A program made the translations under genes and the position numbers. A DNA stretch of 64,000 nucleotides from Calliopum simillimum (lineage: Eukaryota > Arthropoda > Insecta > Diptera > Lauxaniidae): NCBI GenBank assembly GCA_951812925.1, contig OX638372.1:1612001-1676000 (forward strand), given 5' to 3'. The notes beneath the pieces are model-generated. The model ran no database searches, was not told where the DNA came from, and worked only from the letters and a program-made list of their open reading frames with translations. Below, one piece after another: positions 12,294 to 23,300 of this stretch. Every line of letters begins with the position of its first letter. Within the stretch, counting starts at the first letter, position 1.

Positions 12294-13314
12294 CAGTGCT
12301 GTCATTTTGAAAAGTTTGAGCGAAGTGAAATTTTGTAAAAAGTGAAGTGTCGCGAAGTAAAATTCTGAAAAAGTGAAGTATTAGCGAAGTGAACACAAAA
12401 ATCACAATTTTGTTTATTCAATTCATTCATTTTTATGCTACACATAACAAAATTTGAAAATATATTTTAAAAAAATAAATAAAAAATTTCTTAAGTCAAA
12501 AATTTACCGAAATATGGCCGGCCACTCGAACATGGAAATTTTGTTTATGCGGTCGAAAAAACGGTTTTACTCAAAACAATGCATCTTACGAAAAAAGTGT
12601 ATAAAGCAAAAAATGCTTAGAATAATCCAAGAAATACGTGTGAATTTTTTTCAGAATTTTTTGGAACTTTTTTAATTTTTTTTTGTGACCAATTTTTTAA
12701 AAATTATAAAATGTACCCAAAAATTAAACGTATTCTTTGAATGATTCTAAGTATTTTAGGTATTATACACTTTTCTCGTAAGACGCTTTTTTTTTGAGTT
12801 AAAAACATTTTTCCGACCACTTAAAAAAAAATTAAATGTTCGAGTGGCCATATTTCGGTTAATTTTTCACCTAAAAATTTTATAATGAAGCGTTATAAAG
12901 GAAATTTTATCTACTTTTATGATATTCTGCTATATCTTTACCTATCTGTGACCCTAAAACAGTTATAAACAAAAGAGTAAAAAACACAAGAATTCGAAAT
13001 TTTTGCTTTCTTTTTTTGGTCTATAAACTATTTCGATGGCAAATTTAATTCTCTACAAAAAGTTTCCTGTAAAGTACAATATATCGAAATTTTGCTTTGT
13101 TCGCTTTGAAAAACATATTACTTTTCAGTCAGGGCAGGCTTCGGGCATACAAAAAAGTATGTTTCTGAGCTCTCTTAAAAACAATAGACAAATTTTAAGG
13201 CAAATTTTGTATTCAAAAAAAAAAGTGAAGTGATATTATGAAAGGGGAAGTGGCGAAGTGTTTTTGATAAAAAAGGAGCAAAACACTTCAATTGAAGTGT
13301 CAGCGACAGCACTG
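12294..13314. mobile_element. hAT-type non-autonomous element with 8-bp target duplication
   Basis: 1021 bp with terminal repeat CAGTGCTGTC and flanking 8-bp duplications CAACGGAC at 12286-12293 and 13315-13322. Many subterminal GAAGTG/CACTTC repeats occur near both ends, as expected for hAT transposase sites. The insertion is confirmed by comparison: the interrupted host repeat (GGTAGCGCCAAATTGTC) also occurs at 56890. No transposase frame. Confidence 0.9.
12499..12869. repeat. Palindrome nested in the hAT element
   Basis: Arms of about 150-170 bp. Outer parts ACCGAAATATGGCC and GGCCATATTTCGGT; shared ATACACTTTT with TCGTAAGA inside. It may be a separate foldback inserted in the hAT element or part of it. 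Confidence 0.75.
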
Positions 13315-13322
13315 CAACGGAC

Positions 13323-13825
13323 GCGTCTTCTGTCAATGAGAACAAAAGGGAAACAACAAAATTGTTTTTTTTTTATAGTTAATTTTGACAGTATTCTGAA
13401 GAGCTTCTTTTTAACCAATAAGCGCTTCTGCTCCGTAAGAACATTGCATGCCCTAGGATGTAAGCGCTCTGAAGCTTACCGCAGCCTTACGAAAAGAAGC
13501 GCTTATTTGTAATGCGTGAATAGTAGTTTTTTCAATTAAAAAAAAAAATCCCTTTCATCTCGTATACCATGAAAAACTCGAAAGTTTACGAGCTTGTTTT
13601 CAGGAACACACATTTCTTAAAACGTGTAAGTAACGTATCAGGTGTCTTACAGTTTGAAAAATATTCAATTCAATTTTCAAAACAAAAAATAATTTTTCAA
13701 TACATTTATTTCACAACAATCGCTCTCGTAATTTTTCGAAGCTATTTACACATTGAATTTGCCTCGAAAGTTTTCGAGACCTGCGTTAACCTTTTTCATA
13801 AAAATTTTTAAATTTTGTTTACGGG
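13323..13825. other. Rest of the hAT host repeat, then unassigned
   Basis: To about 13420 it continues the repeat shared with 56930-57005. Contains repeated AAGCGCTTCTG/AGAAGCGCTTA near 13420-13507. Confidence 0.45.
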
Positions 13826-13888
13826 ACTCGAAAGTTTTCGAGGTTAACGTGCTTTTCGAGGCTTTTACATGTTTAAAGGAATCTCCTT
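13826..13888. repeat. Partial copy of the CCTCGAAAAC hairpin family
   Basis: Contains CTCGAAAGTTTTCGAGG and TCGAGGCTTTTACATGTTT followed by AAAGGAATC, matching the arms of the hairpins at 42058 and 59608. The other arm is missing or diverged. Confidence 0.5.
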
Positions 13889-14320
13889 ATCATTTTTACT
13901 GACAATTACAAACTCGTTAGACCTTTAGACCATTGTCCTTCCTAGTGACTCGACGAGCAATAAATCATGCAATAGTTCAGGTTATAACAGTAAAATATCC
14001 AGTGGAGACACAAAATGTCATTAAATAAAAATTTCATAACATCAAAACACATGAAATTTTGGCATAAAAAAAAAATTATAAGATAATGCACGTGAAACAG
14101 TTAGTTGAAATTAGTTAGAGCAGAGCAGAAAATTCTATTTTTCTGTATGCAGGATTTGAGAAAAATAGAAGAGAGTAAAAAAAGCTTTTTGATTTCATGC
14201 AAAGCAGTTGCTTGTTCCACTTGCAGGAAATGTCAAATATGTTTGAAAAAATAATTCAAAATAAACACAAAAATTTCAAGTTTTCTCGGCGTCAACAAAA
14301 TCGTAAATAAAATTATTATA

Positions 14321-14980
14321 ATTTTTTGTTTTTTGGAACAGATGATGATTAACATTATTAGCTACCAACAATGAAAATACATTGATGGTTGGAGCTTACT
14401 GTTCAGTGTTTTTGAACAGTAAGCTCCAACCATCAATGTATTTTCATTGTTGGTAGCTAATAATGTTAATCATCATCTGTTCCAAAAAACAAAAAATTAG
14501 AAAATCTCAGAGAGCCAACTGATACACATACGAATGCGCTTGCTACTTCGTTTTGTCTCGGCAAAAAACCTTGCAAACGATGCGCTATGCAAAAATAGTA
14601 TAATATCGATGACTCACAACGGCAGGGCAATGCATATAAAGGGAAAAAACAAAGAAATTGGAATTTTTGCATGTGCTGTGTTTTTCTTGTAGCTGTGATT
14701 CTCGTTTAATCTATGCTAAAAGTTAAATAAAGTATGCTTGCAAAATTCTATAAGATGTCGGCAAAGCGTCTGATGAGGAATTGACTTATTATAGTAAATT
14801 TTGACCTGTGGTGGGTCCCGAAACTAGTAACGCAAACCAGCCTTCCGATATATTTTTTTGCTTTTTTTTATTTATGTGTATTTTTGCCTTGTTTTTTGTG
14901 TTTTTATTGTTGTTTTACTCAAAAACACTGAACAGTAAGCTCCAACCATCAATGTATTTTCATTGTTGGTAGCTAATAAT
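14321..14980. mobile_element. Insertion inside the composite repeat, with three copies of one end
   Basis: It is flanked by AAAATTATTATA at 14309-14320 and 14981-14992, a 12-bp direct repeat that occurs once in the uninterrupted copy near 19937. The left end is a near-perfect palindrome (14323-14500). The right end (14928-14980) repeats the same arm a third time. The middle (14500-14930) has a part similar to 7740-7870 (GACCTGTGGTGGG, CAGCCTTCC). Confidence 0.75.
14323..14500. repeat. Near-perfect ~86-bp arm palindrome
   Basis: The arms appear identical, from TTTTTGTTTTTTGGAACAG inward to CTTACTGTTCA, around the spacer GTGTTTT. The lack of divergence suggests a very recent duplication or ongoing conversion. 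Confidence 0.9.
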
Positions 14981-15022
14981 AAAATTATTATATTTTTCAT
15001 TGCATTTTAATCGATTTTAATG

Positions 15023-15490
15023 TAGCTGTGTTTTAGACGGCAGCATTTTAATATATTAAATGAATTTGTAAGCTCTTTCTTTATTATTTTATTTGACTTC
15101 ATTCTGCTTTTCGCTTCCGCACTTTTCTCTGATTGCCAAGAGGATGGATAAAAATGTGTGGCCACTATGTTAAAATCCCAATAAACACAGCTAATATTCA
15201 GTGTAAAACGGCAACATTCTCAGATCTATTTCTCACTTAAAAATTAAATACGCAAGTTTATCAGTGTTAAATTAAACACTTTAGACGTTGCTTTCCCATA
15301 CTTTTCTTAGAGAGTGCTTAATTAAACACTGAAAACTGTCGTCTAAAACATTCTCAGATCTACTTCGCACTTAAAAATTAAACACACAAGCTCATCAGTG
15401 TTAAATTAAACACATTAGTCGTTGCTTTCCCATACTTTTCTTAGAGAGTGCTTAATTAAACACTGAAAACTGTCGTCTAAAACACAGCTA
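15023..15490 (-). mobile_element. MITE with TAGCTGTGTTTTAGACG ends
   Basis: 468 bp. Terminal repeat TAGCTGTGTTTTAGACG at the left and its exact complement at the right. It contains a 134-bp tandem duplication (15214-15481). Relative at 11376-11646. Confidence 0.8.
15214..15481. repeat. 134-bp tandem duplication
   Basis: Two copies starting ACATTCTCAGATCTA at 15214 and 15348, differing at several bases. Confidence 0.9.
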
Positions 15491-15540
15491 ATGCAAATGG
15501 ATAGAGTTGTTTTAAGTTGTTGCACTCTTCAAAAAATAAT

Positions 15541-15954
15541 AGAGGTATTCACGATCTAGAGTAACGTCCTGAGTAACAGAGTAACAGGGTAACTGTGCAC
15601 AACCACAACAACAAAATATACGTAAGTTACTCTGTTACTCTTTTACCCTTTTAGTCAAGCTATTTTCTAGTGTAAAATAATCTTACACTTTTGCCTTTTT
15701 TTTACTATTTCTATTTCTATAGAAACGTTTGAATTTGTTTATGATTGAGAGGCAATTTTCGTTCATCAAAAATAAAAATTTGAATGGGAGAAAAATATTC
15801 ATTTAATAAATTTTTTTTTTGTTGTCAGCTAAGATTATTTTGAGAAACAAAAAGCAAATATACGTGCAAAGTATTGAGTATGCTCACTATTCAGAGTAAC
15901 TGAGTGCACTTTTACCCTGTTACTCAGCTCGTTACTCTAGATCGTGAATAACTC
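15541..15954. mobile_element. Inverted-repeat element with GATCTAGAGTAACG ends
   Basis: Terminal repeats TATTCACGATCTAGAGTAAC and complement, one mismatch in the first bases. Subterminal GAGTAACAGAGTAACAGGG repeats. No coding frame. Confidence 0.75.
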
Positions 15955-16215
15955 TAATGTATTTTCACTTCTTTATGAAGTATTACATTATTTTTTTATT
16001 TGTTAAATCGAAGCACATACCCCATGGACAAATTTTTGCCTTGCGTATTAATATATAGATTACAGAGATCTGCATAATAATCAAATTTTACTGCAAGCAC
16101 TGTTTTTGCTATCAATGCGAAAACAAGAAGGAGCAGAAAGCTTTAAAAATTGCCTGCAAGTTCCGCATTGATTGTGAATGGGGCATAAATTTTGCTGGTC
16201 GAGTCGGGGTGTTAA

Positions 16216-17090
16216 CGATGAATAGATATACAATTTTGTGGTCTTTCGTTTTGTCCGTGACCGAGTACAGACGTGCTCTCGGGTGTTGTCGTTCTCGTGT
16301 GTCTTAAAGTTAGACCCGTTACAAGTGTTTTTTACAAGGCGCGTGTAACGTACATAACCTAATTATAGGTTAAAAAGAAAAAATCAATTTCAGTCAGACT
16401 GAAAATTTCGATATATATAATTTTATAAGTCTGTAAAGACGCTACGCTGAGAGCTGTGATAAAAACCTAGTGTTGACGGCAGCTCTCGTCATTAGGGACC
16501 TATGTTACTCGTAATGAGTAGCATTTTCGAAGAAGATATAAAATTTGTACAAAAATATAAAATAGTAAGATGGTCAGCTCGTTACTTGATTTTCGGAAGG
16601 ACAGGGCCATTCGGAAAAATGTCACGCGAAGTGACAAGACGATAAGCGTATTGCTAGATTATTTTTTGGAATTCTTAATATTTTTATTGGGGGTTATCGT
16701 GAATCAATATTTCCCGGTAATTTTTCTCAGACTGCCGTGCGTTCTCTATAGCAGTTAGAGTAAAATTGCCCGGGAATATTGATTCACGATAACCCCCACT
16801 GTGTTTATTATGAAACTTAAAAAAATTTAAACGCAGCAACATTTTATTACGTTTTCTGCGACATTATTTCAGGATTTGATTATGCTGAGCTTTTTTAAGC
16901 CTATTGATTTGCTGTGCTGCGACTATAGAAAAAATACGCATCACAGCAATACAGTCGAAGCACAAATTTAGAATCGAACTGTCTGCTATGCTGTTTTTTC
17001 AATTCATAAGCAGTAGCAGAGCTGAAGCTCTTTTACGAAATCCGATCGCTTGCTGCTACAGTTGAAGTCGATTATTTCAAAATTTTGTGA
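16216..17090. other. Non-coding, apart from the hairpin at 16689
   Basis: No gene is supported. A short frame at 16570-16758 overlaps the hairpin and is not credible. Confidence 0.4.
16689..16797. mobile_element. 109-bp hairpin MITE
   Basis: Palindrome GGGGGTTATCGTGAATCAAT to its complement. A diverged relative in inverse orientation lies at 60800-60906. Confidence 0.8.
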
Positions 17091-17693
17091 TGGGAACTAT
17101 CGAATAAAAACTATCGAGTTATTCGATAGTTTGCAAAAATTCATTCATTCGATTGTTTTGAAAAAATCATTCATGAACGATTTTTAGTAATGAACGAAAA
17201 TGATTGAATTCTTTTGTTTTTACCAATGAATAAGTAATGAACGAAAACAATTGAACTGATTTTGTTTCACTCACAGCAATCTTGGCTTTCAATAGTTTAC
17301 TTTAGTTTATTTAACTTTTTAAGAAAAATGTATTTGTTTTAGTTACTTACTGTTTTTATCATTAAAAATTTGCATTTAATGTATTAAATATACTTAAATG
17401 ACTTAGCTAAGTGAATTTAATAAATTTTGAATAAAATAATTCAACAAAAAAATTTAATATACTTTAGGTCATATTTTCTTAAGTTTTCGGCTATACATTT
17501 TATACTAAATAAGTATATACACTTTTTTAAAATCCTTAGTGCCTTATTTTAGCAAATGATATAAATTCTAAATGAGGAAATTCGCCAGAAAATTTCATTC
17601 AGTAAAATCGTTCATGAACGAAAAAAATCATTCGATAGTCATATTCATTCAGTTACTATCTATCGATAGTCGAAATCATTCGATAGTTCTCTT
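17091..17693. repeat. Region bounded by clustered CGATAG repeats
   Basis: GGGAACTATCGAAT with further ACTATCGA/TCGATAGT copies at the left, and TATCGATAGTCGAAATC plus ATTCGATAGTTCTC at the right. Repeated TGAACGA/TCATTCA motifs inside. Probably a non-autonomous element; its borders are uncertain. Confidence 0.5.
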
Positions 17694-17886
17694 CACTATT
17701 AAAATGTTTGCTTCGCTGCCGCTTTGCTTTTCGAAAGAGAACGAAGCAATAGCAAATGGAAACAAAACATTCAGATTGCCACCTTTTTTTTTGTAAAATT
17801 TGCTTAAACCATACATTAAAAAAAAAATTAATTTTAGCCTTAAGCCGCTTAGATAAACTTTTCAAAAATCCAACATTTTTTTTTAA

Positions 17887-19135
17887 GGTTACCACCTGGT
17901 TTTTTCAAGAAAATCAAAATTTTTTTCAATAAATTGCTAAAATCATCATTTTCTCTCTACATCTCTCTACATCTTGGGTCCAAAAACGACGAAACAAAAA
18001 TTTAGGGATGCTATATTAGGGTTGCCAGATGTTTTTTCGCAAAACTGCATTTCTTTGACATATTTCTTTATTGAAAGTTATAGAATCGACCCAAAAACCC
18101 ATAATAAATTTTTTGGGGTTGCCATCTGGTTTTTTCAATAAAACCAAATTTTTTTTCAATAAATTGCTAACATCATCATTTCCTCTCTATAAAGTGACAT
18201 CTTGGGTCCAACAACGACGAAACAAAAATTTAGGGATGCCATATTAGGGTTGCCAGACGTTTTTTCGCAAATTTGCATTTCTTTGACATATTTATTTATT
18301 GAAAGTTATAGAATCGACCCAAAAACCCATAATACATTTTTTGGGGTTGACACCTGGTTTTTTCAATAAAATCAATTTTTTTTTTTTTTCAATAAATTGC
18401 TAAAATCGGCGTTAGGAAATAACGCCCAAGGAAATAACGCCCAAAAAAAAAAAAAAACGAAATAACGCCCAAATTATTTTCATATAAATTTGGGCGATAA
18501 TCATTTTGGAAATAAGGCCCAAAAATTTTTTTTTAAAAAAACGAAATAACGCCCAAAAAAAAACGAAATAACGCCTAAAAAATAATATGGCGTAATAACG
18601 CCCAAAAATATGAAATAACGCCCAAAATTAGAAACGAAATAACGCCGAAACTATTTTCATATAAATTTGGGCGATAATCATTTTGGAATTAACGCCCAAA
18701 ATTTAATTGTGTGAAAATAATTTGGGCGTTATTTCGTTTTTGGGCGTTATTTCCTTTTTGAAAATAAAACGAAATAACGCCCAAAAAAAGCGAAATAAAG
18801 CCCAAATTTTTGGGCGTTATTTCCAAATTGATTATCGCCCAAATTTATATGAACATAATTTGGGCGTTATTTCGTTTTTGTTTTTGGACGTTATTTCATA
18901 TTTTTTGGGCGTTATTTCGTCATTTTTTTGGGCGTTATTTCCTTGGGCGTTATTTGCTAACGCCGCTAAAATCATCATTTTCTTTCTATAAATTGACATC
19001 TTGGGTCCAAAAACGACGAAACAAAAATGTAGGGTTGCCATATTAGGGTTGCCAGACGTTGTTTTTTGCAAAATGCATTCCTCTGGCAACTTTCTTTATT
19101 GATAGTTATAGAATCGACCCAAAAACCCATAGTAA
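17887..19135 (+). repeat. ~230-bp tandem repeat, 3 units
   Basis: Units begin GGTTRCCAYCTGGTTTTTT at about 17887, 18116 and 18346. Each holds TTGGGTCCAAAAACGACGAA (or a variant) and AGAATCGACCCAAAAACCCA. Unit 3 is split by the foldback at 18408-18964. Confidence 0.88.
18408..18964. mobile_element. Foldback transposon built from AAATAACGCCCAA blocks
   Basis: 557 bp. The left half is about ten spaced copies of AAATAACGCCCAA, and the right half has the complement TTGGGCGTTATTT. Ends GGCGTTAGG/GCTAACGCC. Flanked by a perfect 9-bp duplication GCTAAAATC (18399-18407, 18965-18973), verified by the neighbouring tandem units, which have this sequence once. Spaced short repeats plus a 9-bp duplication match the Foldback (FB) plan. 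Confidence 0.92.
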
Positions 19136-19689
19136 ATTTGTGCTTGCTTGTTTAAAACTTTGCTTTTTCAATAACAAAAGCAATAGCAGAGCACAAAAAC
19201 AAAAATGTGCGTGCTTGAATTGCTTTGACTTCGTTCGTTGAAAAAAAGCACAGCAAGCAGTAAGTCCAAAATGTAAAACGCAATAACTGACGCAGCAATG
19301 TTCAGCAAATTTTCGTTGCTATAGCTTTTTTATAGACAGCAGATCAAACCCTGCATTATTTGCAGCTGGCCCTCATTTCGCGAAAAGACGAGTGGGTTAC
19401 TAGCTTGGCTATCTTACTATTTTATATTTTTGATTTGTATATTAAGCAAATGTCTGTCCAAACAGAACTTGATATTCGAATGCGTTCTACAGCCTTACAA
19501 AAAAATATTGTGCACCTATTCAATTTCAATTCAACTAAGCAAAAGTATATAAATTAAAGAAAGGAAAATATAAAAGTGAAATTAAAAAAAAAAAAAACAT
19601 TTTTTGAGATAATCTAACTAAATTTCACTCAGACACTGAGAATAGTAACCGTCAAAATTTAAGTCTTATGCCCTATCCACAATAAATGC
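19136..19689. other. Non-coding, nothing recognised
   Basis: No frame or repeat supported. Confidence 0.4.
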
Positions 19690-20126
19690 AGGAACAGGTG
19701 CAAGTGAAACAGTTAATTGAAATTTCATAAGTTAGAGCAGAGCAGAAAATTCTATTTTACCGCTGTAGGATTTGAGAAAAATAGTAAAGAGAGTAAAAAA
19801 AAGCTTTTTGATTTCATGCAAGGCAGTTGCTTGTTCCACTTGCAGGAAATGTCAAATATATTTGAAAAAATAATTAAAAATAAACACAAATAAACACAAA
19901 AATTTCAAGATTTCTCGGCGTCAACAAAATCGTAAATAAAATTATTATATTTTTAATTGCATTTTAATCAATTTAAACGTTTAATTACAGAGATCTGCAT
20001 AAAAATCAAATCTTACTGCAAGCACTGGTTATGAACAGTTTTTGCTATCAGTGCGGAAACAAGAAGGAGCAAAAAGCTTTAAAAATTACCTGCAAGTACC
20101 GCATTGATTGTGGATGGGGCATTAAG
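19690..20126. repeat. Composite repeat, copy 2 (uninterrupted)
   Basis: Matches 14092-16200 without that copy's insertions: GTGAAACAGTTA, CTTGTTCCACTTGCAGGAAA, TTTCTCGGCGTCAACAAAAT, TTACAGAGATCTGCATAA, ACCGCATTGATTGTG. It breaks off near GGGGCATTAAGTGC. Confidence 0.8.
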
Positions 20127-20234
20127 TGCTGAACACATTCGGTGCGAGCTGCGAGTGCGAGAGAAACCCGTCCGAGATAGCACGATTTTCTTTATATGTT
20201 AGAGTAAGATGTAAAATTAAGCTTTTATTAAACG

Positions 20235-22430
20235 TCATTTATAAAAGCTCTCGCAATGCGATAGAATTGATTCTATTTTTCTTGCTTTCAAAAAAGAAGA
20301 ACAAGACAAACACAAAAATTTAAATAATTGTTTTCGACTGAATTTTTTAATTTCAATTTGAAGTTTAAATAATTTTGAAAACAAATACGTTTTTTTGATG
20401 CCCTGAACTTTTTTAAAGTTTAAACGGATTCCAAGTGATAGAATTGGAAATCTTCTTTTCCATACGCCATAACTACGTTCCACACAGCAGCGTGTTCGGA
20501 TCTGTGACTCATTGTATAAATTTTCTTCGGGAGAATTTGCGTTCAATAGCGGTGTCATTAAAAAGCTTCTGTTTTGGTAACCATTGTCCGCAACGACTAC
20601 AGCGTTAGCGAACTCTCCGCTTTGGAGACGTGAATAAATTCTTGAATTTTTAAATATATTTGAGTCATGAGCAGATCCCGGCCACCGGGCAAGAATGTTG
20701 GTGATTTTCAAGTTTGCATCGCACATTGTCTGCACATTTATTGAAAAGAATCCTTTCCTATTGCGATAGAACTCGGCGCTATTTCCACCTAATAATTATA
20801 CCAACGTACTTATATACATGTCTTCAATGAACTAATAGAAACTTTACCTGGTGATATTATTTTCACGTGCGTGCAATCAAGTGCTGCAATTACATGAGGA
20901 AATTTCGAAAGTGCATAGAATTATTTTTTATTTTGAGCAAGCTCTTCAGTCGTACAGGGGAATCTAATAAAACGATCTTTTAGTAATGCTATGTGGTGTG
21001 TAACGATTGCAATCATTTTGGAGACAGCTGATATTGATACTCCATAGACATCTCCCACTGTTCTCAACATACCACCAGTGGCATATACCCGCAACGTGAT
21101 TAAAAACATTTGTTCCACCGTTAATGCGGAATTCCTTCAAAAGTGAAGTTATATCTTATAAGGCATAAAATATTCGATAAATATGTTGATATTTACCAAT
21201 TGGTCTTATTCCTTATACTAGAGTTCGCCTTGTGGCCGAAATTCGACCATTTCGATTTGACCACAAAACAAAGGAAAAAGTTTTCGTACCCTTCCATGGT
21301 CGATAAAACACAAAAAGCTTTTAATATTCTTCTTTAGGGTTCAGGTTATCTGCATCGGTGCAGCAGCTAAGTTGCAATATCGTACTTTCCATTTAGAGGC
21401 GTGTAACTCCTACTGAAGAGCAAACAGTTTTTGATATCTTTCTATACCAAAATTCATAAAAATCAATCATGCTATCGTGCTATATAGTGCTAACTCTATA
21501 TCTATACCAAATTTCATAAAAATCGTATGCAGTATTTTCGCCGTGAGAGCGTTTTTTCCATTTAGAGGCGTGGCACTGTCCACTGAAAATATAATGGTCA
21601 TGTTATCGTTCCTTAGTGCCAATCCTACCTCCATACCAAATTTCGTTGAAACCGATGCTGCGGTTTAGCTGTGAGAGCGTTTTTTCCATTTAGGGGCGTG
21701 GCACCGCCCACTGAAAAACATAATGGTCATTTTATCGTTCCTTAGTGTTAACCCTATTTCCACACCAAATTTCGTTAAAATCGATGCAGCGGTTTAGCTG
21801 TGAGAGCGTTTGTTCCATTTAAGGGCGTGGTACCGCCCACTGAAAAACATAATGGTCATATTATCGTTCCTTAGTGCTAACTCTACCTCCGTACCAAATT
21901 TCGTTAAAATCTATGCAGCGGTTTAGCCGTGAGACCATTTTTTTCATTTATGGGCGTGGCACCGCCCACTGGAAAACAAAATGGTCATATTATCATTCCT
22001 TAATGCTAACCCTACCTCCGTATCAAATTTTGTTAAAATCGATGAAGCGGTTTGGCTGTGAGAGCGTTTTTTTCATTTAGAGGCGTGGCACCGCCCACTT
22101 TAAAAAAATATATAGTCCTATGCACTGCTCCTCCTCACAACCTTTCCAACAAAAAAAAAATCAAGCAAATCGGTTGAGATTTAGGTATAGAAACAGGGAC
22201 CTAACCGATTTCGTTTGCCTATTTATATATAGATGTAGACCAATAAGCTCTAGAATACTGTATGCTGAAGATTTGTTAAGGCGAAATCTTTCATAGAAAT
22301 CTTTTTCTCCGAATAATTCGAAATGGTTTGAGCGTGGCCTCACCAACCGCTGTCTTCTCAAAACTTTTTTAATGCAAATAATAATGCAGCACTTTTGTTT
22401 ATATTTTTGTTTGAATTTTTTAATTTGCAT
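20235..22430 (-). pseudogene. PIF/Harbinger transposase gene (HARBI1-like), disrupted
   Basis: Minus-strand pieces in order: FELFGEKDFYERFRLNKSS (22330-22235), NSALTVEQMFLITLRVYATG onward (21130-20924), FPHVIAALDCTHVKIISPG (20905-20848), then after a 59-bp intron (20847-20789) GGNSAEFYRNRKGFFSINVQ to VERSYGVWKRRFPILSLG. The DDE nuclease residues are visible: D in ALDCTH, D in VVADNGYQ, E in CCVERSY. Damage: an in-frame TAA at 20923-20921, frame decay after RLNFKKVQG, and about 1 kb of tandem-repeat DNA (about 21200-22230) splitting the N-terminus. The second (DNA-binding) protein of such elements was not found. Confidence 0.85.
21375..22110 (+). repeat. 129-bp tandem repeat, about 5.5 copies
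   Basis: GTGAGAGCGTTTTTTCCATT recurs at 21543, 21672, 21801, 21930 and 22058, a period of about 129. Each unit carries GGCGTGGCACCGCCCACTG and ATACCAAATTTCGTTAAAAT. It is part of the DNA inserted in the Harbinger gene. The same core GCGTGGCACCGCCCACTTT occurs at 268-286, with a variant at 25-43. Confidence 0.9.
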
Positions 22431-22439
22431 ATGTCAATT

Positions 22440-22618
22440 TTGATTTATTTGACAGAAGTCAAAATAACGAGTAGGTTAAACGAAGTTTAAACGGCCAATA
22501 TCGTTCAGTGAAACGTAATATAAACTACGTTTAACGTTCACTGAAAAACTCATTCCAGAGTTTAAATTTAGTTTAAACCAGAAAATGAGTTAAACTTGCA
22601 CTGAAAAACTGGCCCTAG
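22440..22618. repeat. 5' end of the Harbinger element (inverted repeat)
   Basis: TTTAAAC/GTTTAAA-rich sequence ending CACTGAAAAACTGGCCC at 22617. A CACTGAAAAACTCATTCC variant sits just inside. No matching end was found below 20235, so the 3' end is lost. Confidence 0.5.
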
Positions 22619-22689
22619 TTAAATGATTGATTTCAAATTCTAAGGAATTTTTTTAATCTAAAAATTGAAAAAAATTTAAAATTTGTACT

Positions 22690-23300
22690 AAATACTAGTA
22701 AGGGTGTAACCTTTGGCCTGGCCAAACATTAAATACCGTACACTCCAGTATTTTTAAAATTTTGCTTTTATGAAAGGTGCCACGCTCTCTTGTCTAATTT
22801 CACGTAGTTTTTGTTGAGCGCTTGCATTTATAGTTCTTAGTGTCTGAGTAAAATTTAATTCGATTATCTCAAAAAACGCTTTCAGAATAGCGTTTTGAAG
22901 CTTTTTCTTATATGGTAGGTGCCACGCCCTCTTGTCCGAATTCGCCCAGTTTTTTTTTTTTCGGAGCTTGCGCTTACAATTCATAGTTTTTATGTGTATT
23001 TCGGTTGCATTGTCGTGAAAAATACTCCTAAAGTTACATTTTGAATATATTTTTTGTACGGGCGGTAGGCGGGTGTCCGTTGACCGATTTCATGTTCAAT
23101 CCCACGAGCTAACTTCAACAACGGAGGCAGTGTACCAAATTTCATTCAATTATCTTGGTCAGTTTTCTCAGAAAATGTATTTCCACGCACATCCTGCCAG
23201 CCAGCCAGACGGACATGGCTATATCGACTTAGGAGGTGACGCTGATCAAGAATATATATTGTACATATACTTTTCTATATCTGCTAAGCCTCTTGAGCGA
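22690..23300. repeat. Dispersed fly repeat, copy 2
   Basis: Starts ACTAGTAAGGGTGTAACC and TTTGGCCTGGCC. Includes GTGCCACGCTCTCTTGTC twice in variant form and ends with GGACATGGCTATATCGACTT and GCTGATCAAGAATATATAT, a phrase widespread in fly genomes. Other copies: about 1930-2400 and 33970-34560. Confidence 0.7.

Larger units (their letters stand above)
13938..16215. mobile_element. Composite repeat (copy 1) broken up by later insertions
   Basis: Ends resemble an inverted pair: ACTCGACGAGCAATAAAT near 13945 and the complement AAATTTTGCTGGTCGAGT near 16200. Segments 14092-14320, 14993-15020 and 16072-16200 match the unbroken copy at 19690-20126, and the rest is inserted DNA. A further end-like piece (GGCTCGACGAGCAATATT) is at 9917. 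Confidence 0.65.

Noticed and set aside
16570..16758. 62-codon plus-strand frame
   Set aside because: Its second half lies in the hairpin MITE at 16689; no family resemblance.
18707..19089. Open frames with LGVISF/ITPKN-type repeats
   Set aside because: By-products of the AAATAACGCCCAA array of the foldback element.
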